Below, in pieces: positions 6,123 through 6,462 of a stretch of 6,462 nucleotides of DNA (the stretch's first letter is position 1; each line of letters starts with the position of its first letter). This DNA is from Chloroflexota bacterium. Its GTDB lineage: Bacteria > Chloroflexota > Ktedonobacteria > Ktedonobacterales > Ktedonobacteraceae. The DNA is taken from positions 1 through 6,462 of the forward strand of contig JAJZEJ010000316.1 of assembly GCA_021828635.1 (NCBI GenBank), read 5' to 3'. A program made the translations under genes and the position numbers. The notes below the pieces were generated by a model, which was not told the origin of the DNA, did no database searches, and saw only the letters and a list, made by a program, of their open reading frames with translations.

Positions 6123-6462
6123 AAACGCTACAAGAGCAACCCGAAGCCCCACAGGCGACCAAAACGCCGCAAACGACGCGCGTATCCGTGTCAGTAGCCT
6201 TGTCGCAGTGGTGGATGGTCATTATTCTACTAGCCTTAATCATTGTTTTCGCGCTGTTTGCACCAGGTTTTCTCTCACAGGAAAACTTTGTCAGCACAAC
6301 CGTCTTCGCCTCTAGCACACTACTACTAGCTGTCGCGGAAACATTCGTCATCATCACAGCAGGAATTGACCTCTCAGTCGGAGCCATTCTCGGTCTTTCG
6401 GGCATGGTGAGCGCAGTTGCCATGCAGTACATGACAACCGCCCACTATGGTGCCCCCCCGAC
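6119..6462 (+). CDS. Sugar ABC transporter permease (CUT2, RbsC/FrcB-type), 3' partial
   Basis: The first 114 codons of an inner-membrane permease run off the end of the window. A polar, Thr/Gln/Pro-rich cytoplasmic N-terminus (1-30) precedes a first membrane helix at about 32-49, the PGFLSQENF turn, a second helix at about 63-80 and a third at about 86-106. The motif ITAGIDLSVGA (79-89) is diagnostic of the RbsC-type permease family. ATG 6119 overlaps the TGA stop of the ATPase gene, implying coupled translation; possible ribosome sites are AAGGTGG (6108-6114) and AGGAG (6101-6105). Complete members have about 300-350 residues, so roughly two thirds is missing. With the ATPase it forms the transporter core; the binding protein is not in the window. 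Confidence 0.92.
   Translation, partial: MKTLQEQPEAPQATKTPQTTRVSVSVALSQWWMVIILLALIIVFALFAPGFLSQENFVSTTVFASSTLLLAVAETFVIITAGIDLSVGAILGLSGMVSAVAMQYMTTAHYGAPP

Noticed and set aside
6453..6459. Run of seven C near the window end as a possible frameshift
   Set aside because: The permease frame stays open and sensible through the run to the last base, although too little follows to test it fully.

Overview
The window looks like bacterial chromosomal DNA of intermediate GC content. All six substantial genes are on the + strand and all concern carbohydrate uptake and metabolism. The protein flavour (a transaldolase/PGI-type isomerase relative, Gfo/Idh oxidoreductases beside sugar ABC transporters, a DNA-binding regulator of the LacI family) suggests a heterotrophic soil bacterium. 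My best guess is Chloroflexota, class Ktedonobacteria, but this is an impression from protein style with no rRNA or marker gene to confirm it.

Block 1 (1-3842) is the end of a sugar operon. The last codons of a CUT1 (MalG-type) sugar permease finish at 83. They are followed by a diverged phosphoglucose-isomerase-like protein (125-1954), a Gfo/Idh/MocA NAD(P)-dependent oxidoreductase (1951-3012) and a xylose-isomerase-like TIM-barrel isomerase/epimerase (3009-3842). The last three genes are joined by two ATGA stop/start overlaps and are probably translationally coupled. They plausibly process the sugar imported by the upstream transporter through oxidation/reduction and isomerisation steps. 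The substrate cannot be read from the sequence.

The spacer at 3843-4175 (333 bp) holds a 50-codon open frame that resembles only the N-terminus of a GNAT acetyltransferase and is probably a gene remnant. Inside it is a perfect 12-bp inverted repeat. I see nothing recognisable from about 4005 to 4090. The spacer ends in a well-formed sigma-70-type promoter (TTGACA, 17 bp, TACAAT) carrying two identical 16-bp palindromic operators.

Block 2 (4176-6462) starts with a LacI-family repressor, which probably represses itself through those operators. A 102-bp gap separates it from a CUT2 (ribose/fructose-type) transporter: a single-domain ATPase (5331-6122) and, overlapping it by ATGA, an RbsC-type permease cut off by the window end. 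No periplasmic sugar-binding protein is visible; it may lie downstream.

The most notable points are the isomerase paralogue with an altered phosphate-binding loop, the double operator spaced exactly two helical turns apart, and a perfect 20-bp inverted repeat touching base 1, which may be an assembly or amplification artefact. I did not find a wholly new type of system; the pathway encoded by block 1 is the best candidate for undescribed biochemistry.
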